This document shows, piece by piece, positions 25,362 to 35,142 of a stretch of 64,000 bases of DNA. Both the position numbers and the translations under genes were made by a program. The stretch comes from Chamaelirium japonicum (taxonomy: Eukaryota; Streptophyta; Magnoliopsida; Liliales; Melanthiaceae): the NCBI GenBank assembly GCA_947650365.1, contig OX393550.1:68813744-68877743 (forward strand), read 5' to 3'. The notes below the pieces were generated by a model. The model worked only from the letters and a program-made list of their open reading frames with translations, did no database searches and was not told the DNA's origin. Position 1 is the first letter of the stretch; each line of letters starts with the position of its first letter.

Positions 25362-26504
25362 GGTGCAAGGCGGATCGGTAAGGCACAGAGTGCAAAAATA
25401 CTAAAGCGCAAGGGCACAGAGCGAGGCGATGGGGCAGGCGAATCGACAAAGTGCAAGGGCATAGGGTGCAAGGCGGGCTAACAAAGCTCAAGGTGCAGCG
25501 GACGACGGGCGCGGGACGCTAAGGCGGCCAGATCAAACGGCTTAGGGCTCCGGCAGCCAGCAAGACTGATGGGCGCGGGCTGGAGCGGAAGGAGGAGCGG
25601 CAGCTCGAGTGCAGGGCCGCAGAGAGAGCACAACAGATCAGAGCGCAAGGCAAAAATGCGAAGAGCCGGCCAGGTACGGAAGGGCCGGATCGGGTGGGGA
25701 GATGCTATGAGCACAGGATCCGAGAGGTACAAAGGGCTAGGTGAAAGAGGATCGGATCGGGTGCAGAGGGCTGTGTCGGGTCGGATGTAGCAAGTCGCAA
25801 AGCACAGCCGTCCGATGCAGGATGGATGGCTGTGATCATTTATATAGAGAGAGGTATAGTGTTCATGGATTGATCGAAGAGGGGAGATCTAGCTAGCGAC
25901 CGAGGAAGAGGTCGACGAGGTGAGACAAGGGCTGAAGCAGATAGTACGATGCAGGGGTTGAAGACGATGACATCGAGAAAGTCGGCACGATGCACAAGGA
26001 TGAGAAGTAGACAATAGGTCCCTTAGGCAAGCTGTGCACTATCGGACACTGGACGCATTGGGACACACAGGATGCAGGTAACACACTACATCTAATATAG
26101 AGAGAGAAAAAAAAGAGACACACATGATCGGGTGAACAGCACGGGCTCAAAAAAAAAAAAAAAAAGGGGATAAGAGAGATAAGGAAAGGAAAACCGGCAG
26201 AGAGCGAGAGGTAAAACCGAGAGAGAGGGAGAGAGGAGATAAGGAAAGAGAAAAAAATCAAGAGAGAGACGAGAGGGAAAACCGGCATAAAGCGAGAGAT
26301 CCGGAGATCCGGCCGGCGCGGGCGCAGGGCCGGCGGGCGCGGCAGATCCGGCCGGCGCGGGCGAAGGGCCGGCGCGGGGTCTTCAGACGGGCCGGCGGGC
26401 GCGGCAGATCCGGCGAGCGCGGCGGATCCGGCGATGCAGGGTCGACACGGGCGGGCTGGCGGGCGCAGTGGCTTGGCAGCGAGCGGCAGCAGCGAGGCGC
26501 AGGG
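25362..26504. other. Internal DNA of the non-autonomous element, GC-rich, noncoding
   Basis: Purine-rich and GC-rich sequence with many short frames on both strands but no recognisable protein. At 26290-26450 it becomes a tangle of GCCGGCGCGGGCG and GGCAGATCCGGC words, directly upstream of the WRKY homology. This may be captured host 5' UTR/promoter DNA or repeat expansion. Confidence 0.45.
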
Positions 26505-27120
26505 CGCCTGCTGGCGGCCGAGCTCACCCGGGTCCGAGAGCTGCTGCGACAGCTCGAGGCCCAGTTCGACCAGCTATCACGAAATGACCTCTGCAAGTCG
26601 ATGGTGTCGAGCATGCTGGCGTCCGTCGGGAGGGCCCTCGGCATAGCCGGCACCGACTCCAGCGGGAGCTCCGATCAGGCGTTCAAGGACCGCAGAGAGA
26701 CACCCAAGAAGAGGAAGGCACTGCCCAAATGGACCAGCCAGGTGCGGGTGAGCACAGAGGAGGCGGCCGAAGGGCCGAGGGACGATGGCTACAGCTGGAG
26801 GAAGTACGGCCAGAAAGTAATCCTCGGAGCCAAACACCCAAGAGGCTACTACCGGTGCAGTCATCGCAATTCCCGCGGCTGCGCCGCCCTGAAGCAAGTC
26901 CAGAGATCGAACGACGACCGGGCGACGTTCGACGTCTACCGGGGGGCTCACACATGCCTCCAATCCCAGCAAAGGGAGCTGAAGCAGCAGCAGCAACAAC
27001 AATACCACCATGATCAGGACCCCCCTCTGCTCATGAGCTTCCGGGCAGGCCTCAGTGTCAAGACCCAAGTCTCGGTTGCCGAAGGCGAATTCTCCCTTCT
27101 CCTTCCCCTCCACGCCAGCC
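26505..27120 (+). pseudogene. Intronless group III WRKY transcription-factor copy, 5'-incomplete
   Basis: The frame from about 26505 reads RLLAAELTRVRELLRQLEAQ, the leucine-rich N-terminal helix of group III WRKY proteins. A KKRK nuclear-signal-like patch follows, then WRKYGQK (26796-26816) and a C-X7-C-X22-H-X-C finger ending at 26957. Family rule: group III WRKYs bind W-boxes (TTGAC) and act mainly in defence and senescence. Group III genes normally have introns before the domain and inside it, after the PR of KYPR/KHPR; here AKHPRGYYRCSH is uninterrupted, so this looks like a processed cDNA copy. The finger spacer is 22, one short of the usual 23. No clear start codon was found upstream. 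The frame stays open beyond 27120 into the element's leader. It lies antisense to the retroelement. Confidence 0.8.
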
Positions 27121-27147
27121 GGCAAAAAAATAATTTTTACTGTTTCC

Positions 27148-27184
27148 GGCCTCCTCGATGTCGTCGACGACGACCGAGGAGGCC
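27148..27184. other. Perfect stem-loop in the retroelement leader
   Basis: The arms GGCCTCCTCG (27148-27157) and CGAGGAGGCC (27175-27184) are perfectly complementary and enclose the palindrome GTCGTCGACGAC (27160-27171). It lies about 45 bp from the primer-binding site, where retroelement packaging and dimerisation signals are usually found. That role is inferred. Confidence 0.7.
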
Positions 27185-27226
27185 GAGGCCGGAAGGAGAG
27201 CGTCGAAACCCTAGTCCAAGAGGGTT

Positions 27227-27239
27227 GGCTCTGATACCA
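27227..27239 (-). other. Primer-binding site of the WRKY-bearing element
   Basis: The minus strand reads TGGTATCAGAGCC directly after the 5' LTR end, complementary to tRNA-Met. Confidence 0.85.
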
Positions 27240-27418
27240 TGTTACGAAGAGAGGGGGAGAGAGAATAGGTTTGGGAAGAAAAGCTCCTTATATTATCTCA
27301 TCAATCATACTTTAACATTACATAAGACTACCTCTCTTTATATAGAGAGAGAACACACACCATTACGTTACCACAACCGAGGTAGGACTAATAGAATACT
27401 AACACACTACATCTAATA
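27240..27418 (-). repeat. 5' LTR of the WRKY-bearing non-autonomous element
   Basis: 179 bp, plus-strand left end TGTTACGAAG, homologous to 14297-14478. It adjoins the primer-binding site on its left. Confidence 0.75.
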
Positions 27419-27589
27419 ACTTCTATTGCTTGAGATTATTGTTGTCTTTCGTGATTGATTTGTCGGAAGATCGATTTACAAATATAATCTATATTGTGAG
27501 GGTCCGACTACACCAATGCTTACCGTACAATAAACTAGTATCAGAGCTAGAGTTTCGTTATTGATCGCATTGGCAACCAATCTCTCGAA

Positions 27590-28216
27590 ATGTCGAGCCT
27601 CAAGCTCGATGTGGAGAAGTTCGATAGAAAATCTAATTTTGGCTTTTGATAAGTAAGCATAAGAGATATGTTGATTTAACAAGGTCTACACAAAGTTAGG
27701 TTCGAAGGATAAACCTACAAACATGTTGGATGTGGATTGAGAAGAATACGACCTCTAAGTATGAAGTACAATCTGATCGTGTTTAGCAAAACAGATCAAG
27801 TACATTTTCATGTATGAAAAATCGACATCAATGATTTGTTCAAAGCTTGAAATCGTATACATGAAGTCTTTAAAAAATCGATTGTTTTTAAAGCAACAGA
27901 TTTATGCGTTTTGTATGAAGGAATGTACGTCTATCCACCATTATCATAATAAATTTATTAGTCAGATAATTCTAAGTTGATGAATATCGAAGTAAAAAGT
28001 AAAGAACAAGATAAAGCACTTATTTATCTGGCCACTTTATCAAATCATTTTTAGCGCTTGGTTAATACCTTGCTATATGGAAATGATATTGTGGGGGGAA
28101 ATTACGGTCGTTGTACGATTTCTCGCCAACAGTTGATTGATTATTGACTTCGAATACGGTGCACTGTAGAGTGCTGATCTGTCGTCTGCTGAGCTATCGC
28201 TCAAACACTGTTGAAT

Positions 28217-28261
<45 letters not shown>

Positions 28262-28960
28262 TGACACAAGATGTGGTGACGAAGTTCAATCGAAGCCTAC
28301 GTCTCCGTGCGGTAAGATGCAACCTTTGAATCCACTAACTGAAAAAGTAGAGCTACTCTCGACAGGTCGAGGAGTGCTTATACAAGTAGACAGAGGGAGA
28401 AGTAGGCTTGACTAGAGTCTGATTACCAGAAGGCTGAGGGAGCATTGGAAAACAAAAAGTAGAGTTGGAAATAATGAATTTTGGTCTGTATTATTTACTC
28501 AGTTTGCAATTTATAGAGCTTTGGAGATATTCGGGGATTTGGTAAATATCTGGGGGAGATTTACCAAGCCCCAGACCATCTTTGTGGGCCCCAGACAAGA
28601 CTGATGGGTCCCACCGTCATCTCCATGGGTCCCAGGCAGGACTGACGGGTCCCACTGTTGTCTTCGTGGGCCCCAAGTAGGGCTGGCAAGTCCCACTATC
28701 AAGCATTAGCCAGATTTTGCACCCACATATACCATTAAATTAGATGAAACTATTACAGCTCTTCTATCTAAGGAGTTTAGGAAAAAGATTTCAGGCTCAT
28801 ATTCCCAAGCATAAAGTTATGACTTATTTTTGAAAATAAGGACAAAAAATAAGGGATCTTCAAAGAGAAGACCTACATCCAAGTCTAGGGTCAAGAAAGA
28901 GGTAGACTGGTATTATTATTGGAATTGGTGAGGTATACAGCTTGTAAAAACATATAGTTT
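27590..28960 (+). pseudogene. Copia gag remnant, split by a solo LTR
   Basis: ATG at 27590 opens MSSLKLDVEKFDRKSNFGF, the typical start of a copia Gag (KFDGKNF-type). Recognisable but stop-ridden fragments follow, such as NTLLYGND near 28083. At 28728 the frame resumes with KLDETITALLSKEFRKK, the conserved continuation, and a basic KGSSKRRPTSKSRVKKEVD stretch. The CCHC knuckle is ruined: its cysteine positions read Trp/Tyr (28907-28928). Several internal stops exclude function. No pol follows. Confidence 0.75.
28090..28727 (-). mobile_element. Solo LTR inserted in copia gag
   Basis: 638 bp with plus-strand ends TGTGGGGGGAAAT and GCACCCACA. Flanks GATAT (28085-28089) and TATAC (28728-28732) each differ by one base from GATAC, the word expected from the gag reading frame, so a degraded 5-bp duplication is likely. 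On the minus strand it begins TGTGGGTGCAAAAT and has GGGACCC...GGGCCCACGAAGAC words, relating it to the LTRs at 54823 and 62313. It holds a (GA)n tract at 28220-28253 from which serine/leucine frames arise. Confidence 0.75.
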
Positions 28961-30168
28961 AGTTGTATATGGTTAATAGCTTAGGATTGCATCTTGGTAC
29001 GTACCTAAGTACGTGTTCTGATTACATAATAGAGAGTTATGGCTACATGGTAATCCACTTGAGTGGGAGACTCAATAGACTGGTCCTATATAATCTAAAT
29101 TTATTCGCAGCTCTGATTATGGTTGGTCACCCTATTAGGATAAGCTGTTGGGATGACAGAGTGTGTGTGTCTCCACCACGGTCATTATCATGTACAGTGT
29201 CTGTGGCTGAACAGAACAAACACGATGCACAGATCAGTGACCAGACACCGGTGCACTAAGCCGTGTTTCTGTTTAGGGTAAAACGATCATAAAATATGGG
29301 GAACCACGTATGGTGGGCTAACAAGTATGGTGTTGTGGCATATAAATATGTGAGGTCGGATCCGGTTACTTAGTAGGGTAATCGAAGGCCCAACGTACGT
29401 GGTCAACTTAGAAGGAACCAAGTCATATGAGCACTCGAGTCTAACGATATTCTTCAGTGCTTGAGTCACGTCATGGCACCAAGTGAAGGAATATCGAGTT
29501 TATCATTACTAAGCGGAGAACAGGGGTATACAAAAGAACATAGTAGGTCCGGGGGAACTGGAGTGAAGCTTGCATTGCACTCTGGGTGGCTACGCAGGTT
29601 AACTCGGACTCAGATAATCGATGGTATACTCGGGTAGTGTGTCGATCAAGTCCAAGTTGGAAGTCATAAACCCTAGTCCCTGAAGGTTTCACCTTATCGA
29701 CATAATGTACAGTCCTTGAACTATCTCCACGAAACATATGATACAGATAGAGGAAGCAAAGAGTCTAACCCTACACTCCATGTGTGCGTCGCACTAGTGC
29801 ACAGTAGATGCATAACTTTGTATGTGTGTGTGTGTGCTAAGAGAAAACCCTAGAGTGGTATAGAGACACACGTAATCATCCCTTACCATAAGTGTACTCC
29901 GCCATATAGGTGCAAAGCACCGGGACATATTGCGAGATAACTAGTTGCCATTACTAGGGGAACCCTATGTGTTTACCAAGGGCACCTCGGTGAATAGTAA
30001 AATCACTAGTGCACTTCACTTATGTGTGTCTTGAAAATTCTCCCACACGTGGGATGGCCAACTAGTAATATAGGGGCATTTTGGTAATATCATATGTCTA
30101 TATACAATAGGGGGGCGGTATTGGGAGACTTGGTCAAGGTCGGCCCCCTAGTTTTAGGAGATGGTTAC
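28961..30168. other. Unassigned DNA between the copia remnant and the Tat-like element
   Basis: No coding frame, terminal repeat or tandem array recognised. GT-rich patches occur at about 29159 and 29823. Confidence 0.4.
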
Positions 30169-30819
30169 TGTCGGGGGAAAAATCTCGCTGGCTCAGGTGC
30201 TCGACCTGCAAGGCAAGGAAAACGTGAGAACGGCTGGCTCCCTGAGGAGCGCAGACCATCCGACGCTCAAGTCAGTGATGGTTCGAAAGGGAGGAGACTG
30301 AGTAGTGAGAAATGTCCGGATTTCTGAGTTCTGAACCTATACTTTGGAGCCTGGGATCGTACCTTTATAGACCTTTTGCAGATCGCCAGAGTTCGACACG
30401 TGATTGCTCTTTCCTGCTCCTTCTACACCTTCATGTGCCAGCCCATATAGGCCCATAATGGCCTTTGTCGTTTAGCCTGCCAGGCAGTGACGGAGGTAAA
30501 ACGCACCGGTCTTGTCCGCACCAGGTGGACATTCTGGAAGGCTTCAGTCTGGGGTGTCTTAGACCGATTATGGTCAGCTCATATGACTCACAGTTGTCTA
30601 CGTAGTTCCACAGGGGTGGTGACATCTATCGATTTGATACCACCTTACTATGGACAACCGCTGCAGGCAAGAAGGCAAACTCCTTCGCTGTTACATGATC
30701 GGATGAGCTCCCGGGCGAGCTGTGTCCCGTAGTACCTCATGAATGAGACCTCGAGGAAGATGCTGCTCTATCCAAGGGACACAGTGATCCACTACTGCAA
30801 GAGGGTACGTGTTATCTAG

Positions 30820-31312
30820 GGGCGACCTCTTTCGCGTGCGAGCCGATCACGTGCTGCAGGGCGAGCTCCAGGTGAGATGTGGGTGCCAACTACGGGCGAC
30901 CTCTTCTGTGTGCAAGCTGATCATGTGCGGTCAGGGTAAACTCCGGGCAAGCTGTGGGTGCCAACCATGGGCGACCTCTTCCGTGTGCAAGTTGATCGCG
31001 TGTTGTCAGGGTGAGCTTCCGGGCGAGCTGTGGACACCAGCTATGGGCGACCTCTTCCACGTACGAGCTGATCACATACGGTCATGGTGAACTCCAGGCG
31101 AGCTGTAGGCACCAGCCACGGGCGAACTCTTTCGCGTGCAGTCAAGGTGAACTCCGGGCGAGCTATGGGTGCCAGCTACGAGCGACCTCTTCCGCATATG
31201 AGCTGATCGCGTACAGTCAAGGTAAAATCCGGACGAGCTGTGGGTGCTAGCCATGGGCAACCTCTTCTGCGTGTGAGCTGATCGCATACGGTCAGGGTAA
31301 ACTCTGGGTAAG
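30820..31312. repeat. 75-bp tandem array in the LTR
   Basis: GGGCGACCTC-type words recur at 30821, 30895, 30970, 31046, 31122, about 31181 and 31256. The period is 74-76 bp with one shorter unit, seven units in all. Two to three units of the same type occur at 34980-35140 in the other LTR. Confidence 0.85.
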
Positions 31313-31327
31313 CATCAGGACCGTGTT

Positions 31328-32010
31328 GTCACCAGGTCGCTCAATGAGCTAAGCTGCGTGGCATTAGGCCATGTAAGGTGCCTCCATCGCGTCTGCTCGT
31401 GATGTCACCAGGTCACTCAACGTGCTAAGTTGCATGGCATCAAGCTGCGTAGGGTATCTCCATCGTGTCTGCCCATAATGTCACCAGGTCGCTCAACGAG
31501 CTAAGCTACGTGGCATCAGGCCGCGTAAGGTGTCTCCATCGCATCTGCCCATGATGTCACCAAGTCGCTCAACAAGCAAAAATGTGTGGCACCAAGCTGC
31601 GTAAGGTGCCTCCGCTGCGCCTACCCATGATGTCACCATGTCGCTCAACGAGCTAAGCTACGTGGCATCAGGCTATGTAAGGTGCCTCCGTGTGTGTCTG
31701 TCGTGATGTCATCAGGTCGCTCAACGAGTTAAGCTATATGGCATCAGGCCGTGTAAGATGTCTCCATTGTGTCTGCCCATGATGTCACCAGGTCGCTCAA
31801 AGAGCTAAGCTGCGTGGCATCAGGTCGCATAAGGTGCCTCCGACGCGTCTGCCCCTGATGTCACCAGATCGCTCAACGAGCTAAGCTGTGTGGCATCATG
31901 CCACGTAAGGTGTCTCCATCGCGTCTGCCTATGATTTCACCAAGTCGCTCAATGAGCAAAACTGTGTGGCACCAGGTGAGCAAACCATGAGCTCGTTGTC
32001 CTTATCCTTG
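31328..32010. repeat. 76-bp tandem array, nine units
   Basis: GTCACCAGGTCGCTCAA-type words occur at 31328, 31404, 31480, 31556, 31632, 31708, 31784, 31860 and 31936, an exact 76-bp period. The unit is unrelated in sequence to the adjacent 75-bp array. It is absent from the other LTR of the element. Confidence 0.9.
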
Positions 32011-32799
32011 TAATGGATTTTCGATAGTGCATCCTCTTCTGTTCGCCTTTACCCTATCTTCTTGTCTTTGTTGTCTGTCTACGTGCTTGCTTATGAGGTT
32101 GTTCAGCGGTCTTAAGGGTCCTACCCCGGGCGAGGCAGATAAATCGTTTATAAAGTTCCACTAGTTTTAAAAAATAGTATGTAAGTGGAAAACACGACAT
32201 GCTTGATAAAATACAAACTGATCCTTGAGCTCGAAAAATCAACGAAACATAAATCTAATAATTCAAAACTTCCAGAGCCCAAGGAGTAAATATTTCTATT
32301 TTAAAAAATAAATTAAGTGTTACCTGCCCCTTGCCAGGTTAAGTTTCCTCTGCAACCTTGATTACTGGACATGCCCTCAGCTCGGCCATTGGCTACTTTC
32401 GCACTTCTCTTTGTGATCTCACCAATCCCAAGTTTCGAGGGGTTACCAAGAGATTTTCAGGTCGCTTAAATGGGTGGTCGCCCATTCAGGTCCCCTTAGA
32501 TCACCCCAGGATGCTTCCTCTCATGGCAAATGAATACGAAGGACTCCAGTCATATTTAAAGTCCCCTAGACAGCGGACTACCTTGTGATCTCAAGGTCGT
32601 TTAGGATGGCCACTGAGAACCTCGGTCTTGCTTTAAGTTCGCACGACGATAGATTATTCTTTGAGGGAGCTGCGTGTGAGCTTATCGCGTGCGAGCTATT
32701 CTTTGAGGGAGCTGCGTACGAGTTGATTGTGTGCGAGCTGATCTTTGTGGATCACTATCAAGCACAGATTTGAAGACTCATTTAGTCCAAACATCCCTT

Positions 32800-34137
32800 A
32801 TTTCACAAAATGGTTTACAAGAGGGTGCCTACACACAAGGTAGGAGGAGACCGCTGTTCGATAATCTTTCCTTGGTGATCTAACATCACATCTTCAAGCT
32901 TAATGTGTTGCTGGACCAAGGCGAAGATCGCGACCATGGTATGGGGATCAAAAATGACAAAAGTGTCATGAAGCTCACCTCCTTCGGGAAGCACACTCTG
33001 AAAGGCACTTATGGTTTCCGGTCTCGCCCGGTTGAGTCCTCAAGGGTGAGGTAGGCATTTCGGAATCGTATCGAAAAGCACTAGAGGGTCTCATGTGGGC
33101 CCATGGTGAGGCCGAATAGTGATTCGATTTGCTTTGATTATCGATTGCACCGATATTGTTCCAAGAACAGCTCGGATAGAGTAGTAAGGCTCGGGATCAA
33201 GCCCGAAGATAACTTATGAAACCAGTCCAGGGCCGACCCCGTCAAACTGCTCGGGAAGGCATGGCACAGAACATGGTCCTAGTTCTTAAAAAAAAGCAAC
33301 TTCCGGTAAGCCAGCATATGGTTGGCTGGATCTTGCGATCCGTCGAACAGTATGAACTTCGAAGGAGTCCAAAGCTTGGGGAAGTCTCCTTGATGCACCT
33401 CCCTCGTGAAGGGCGAGCTCCCTCCCTGAGTGGCCATATCTTCTAAGAGGTCGACGGGCATTCCGGGTAATTGCCAATGCCCAAGGTGATCCCGTAAGAG
33501 CGGCTGCGCAGGCTCCAAGCGATCTTGCACGTTTCCTTGAGGCTGACTGCACCCTCGTTGCAGCGATGTTCAGAGACAACGTCCCCGTGTCTGCTATGCT
33601 GCTTCACTGATAGTCGCCTCGGCGCAAGGAAAGGTCTGTGTGAGGCTGTTACCTCGTGGATCTCCGAACATGGTAATACTTTTACCATGGGTTCCTGCTC
33701 ATGCTGATGGCGCGAGTTACGGTCTCTCCCTCGAGACCTTGCCTCTGACTCATCGGACCATGCACTTCGGCTTCGTCGGCGAGGAAGGGCTAAAGGCGGA
33801 GTCGGCTCGTTGCAGGAACGCTGGGTAACAAGTCGCTGAAGTCGCCCGAGAGCCGACTCTCTTGTCTTGTTCATGTCTACGCCTCCCATGGGGGGCTCCT
33901 ATTGGGATGCCCGCCACGTGGGTGCCAGTGTAGATTGACGTGATGCTGAGATTGGAGGAGGTCGCATGGGGGGACCGCCCCTGCCGACACTCTTGGCTGC
34001 CGGGATTGATCTACTGATCCTACCCTCCATTGCTCGAGCCCGGGGGAGGAGGGATCAGTTCTTCCGCTCGTTGCGGGAACCTGGAGTAGCCATGTCAGTT
34101 TGTCCATCATGGCCCATTGGGTGGCCAATATCTCCAT
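32800..34137 (-). pseudogene. Tat-like gag remnant
   Basis: Minus-strand fragments in different frames. An N-terminal part runs from ATG 34137. A part around 33460-33290 contains SSPFTREVHQGDFPKLW and the start of the gag core (FDGSQDPANHM). A later part near 33230-33080 has LDWFHKLSSGLIPSLTTLSE and GPHETL, matching the plant gag pattern of a DW tryptophan motif followed by NESL/DESL. Several stops and frameshifts exclude function. Confidence 0.6.
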
Positions 34138-34319
34138 AAGGAGCTGGTCACTGAGCGAGGCAGGAGGTTGGGTAGTTTAAGCCGGTGTCCCACTTCGTGC
34201 AGATACGGGCGAGCCTTCGCACGTCTCTGTCCCCACGTGGAAGGAGCCATTAGGGCCTCATGCGAAAGCACGGCTTTTGACTATGTGGTCGTGGGCGTTC
34301 TCACAGGAACCACTCAAAA

Positions 34320-34340
34320 GATCCCACAGACGGCGCCAAA
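34320..34340 (-). other. Primer-binding site of the Tat-like element
   Basis: The minus-strand 21-mer TTTGGCGCCGTCTGTGGGATC is next to the LTR end. It is identical to the one at 55765-55785. Confidence 0.85.
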
Positions 34341-35142
34341 TATCGGGGGGAAAATCTCGCTGGCTCGAGTGCTCGACCTGCAAGGTAAGAAAAACGTGAG
34401 AATGGCTGGCTCAATGATGAGTGCAGATCCTCCGATGCTCAAGTCAGTGATGGTTCGAAATAGAGGAGGCTGAGTAGTGAGAAAATATCCGGGTTTTCGA
34501 GTTTCGAACCTATACTTTGAAGCTGGGGATCGTACCTTTATAGACCTTTTGCAGACTGCCAGAGTTCGACACGTGGCCGCTCTTTCCTGTACCTTCTATA
34601 CCTTTACGTGCCATCCCACATGGGCCCTTAATGGCCTTTATCGTTTAGCTTGCCAGGCGGGGGGGGGGGGGGGGGGACGCATTGGTCTTATCCTCGCCAG
34701 GTGGATATTCTGGAAGGCTCCAGTCTGGAGTGTCTTAGACCAACTCTGGTCATCTCATGTAGCTCACAGTTGTCTACATAGTTCCACGGGGGTGGTGACA
34801 TCTGTCGATTTGGTATCGATTTACTGTAGGTGACCTCTATGGGCAAGAAGGCGAAGTCCTTTGTTGTTACATGATCGGGCGAGCTGTGTCTTGCAGTACC
34901 TCATGAATGAGACCTCAAGGGAGTTATTGCTCTGTCCAAGGGACGTAGCAATCCGCTACTACAAAAGGGTGATAGCCATGGGCGACCTCTTCCATGTACG
35001 AGCCGATCGCATGCGGTCAGGACAAGCTCCCAAGCGAGCTATAATGTTAGCCAGGGGCGACCACTTTCGTGTGCGGTCAGGGCGAGCTCCGGGTGAGCTG
35101 TGGGCGCCAGCCATGGGCGACCTTTTTCGCGTGCGAGCTGAT

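Larger units (their letters stand above)
14297..27418 (-). mobile_element. Non-autonomous LTR element carrying a WRKY copy
   Basis: Short LTRs at 14297-14478 (3' LTR) and 27240-27418 (5' LTR) differ at roughly a dozen positions by eye, including a 3-bp indel. The 5' LTR is followed on the minus strand by the perfect tRNA-Met primer site TGGTATCAGAGCC (27239-27227). The 3' LTR is preceded by a purine tract (GACGGGGGTA, about 14487-14477). With the 9.9-kb gypsy insertion removed, the internal region is only about 2.8 kb. It holds no gag or pol but a 44-bp minisatellite, GC-rich DNA and an antisense WRKY sequence. It inserted in the U5 of a copia LTR. A matching 5-bp target duplication was not found, so partial rearrangement is possible. 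Confidence 0.7.
13734..28960 (+). mobile_element. Decayed Ty1/copia element, host of the nested insertions
   Basis: The 5' LTR starts TGTTGAGTTGTGGCTC at 13734 and has a TATA box (TATATAAAAG, 14015). It carries the common copia U5 words AAGGGTTTCCACGTAAAATC and is cut at 14296 by another element. The rest of the LTR resumes at about 27419 and ends near 27530. It is followed by a degraded tRNA-Met primer site (TAGTATCAGAGC, 27536-27547; the usual TGG is TAG) and a decayed gag at 27590. Pol and the 3' LTR were not found, so the element is truncated on the right. Confidence 0.7.
30169..35142 (-). mobile_element. Decayed Tat-like Ty3/gypsy element
   Basis: The left LTR starts TGTCGGGGGAAAAATCTCGC at 30169. 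The right LTR starts TATCGGGGGGAAAATCTCGC at 34341, and the first 600 bp of the two align well. The minus strand has the primer site TTTGGCGCCGTCTGTGGGATC (34340-34320), the same 21-mer as in the element at 54823. The right-hand (5') LTR is cut at about 35142 where a palindrome begins. The internal region keeps only fragments of gag; pol is absent. The right border of the left LTR could not be fixed; copies of its unit TGTGCGAGCTGATC reach about 32745. Confidence 0.7.

Noticed and set aside
26577-27125. 182-codon minus-strand frame opposite the WRKY copy
   Set aside because: It is the antisense shadow of a GC-rich WRKY coding sequence; the plus strand shows the WRKY domain.
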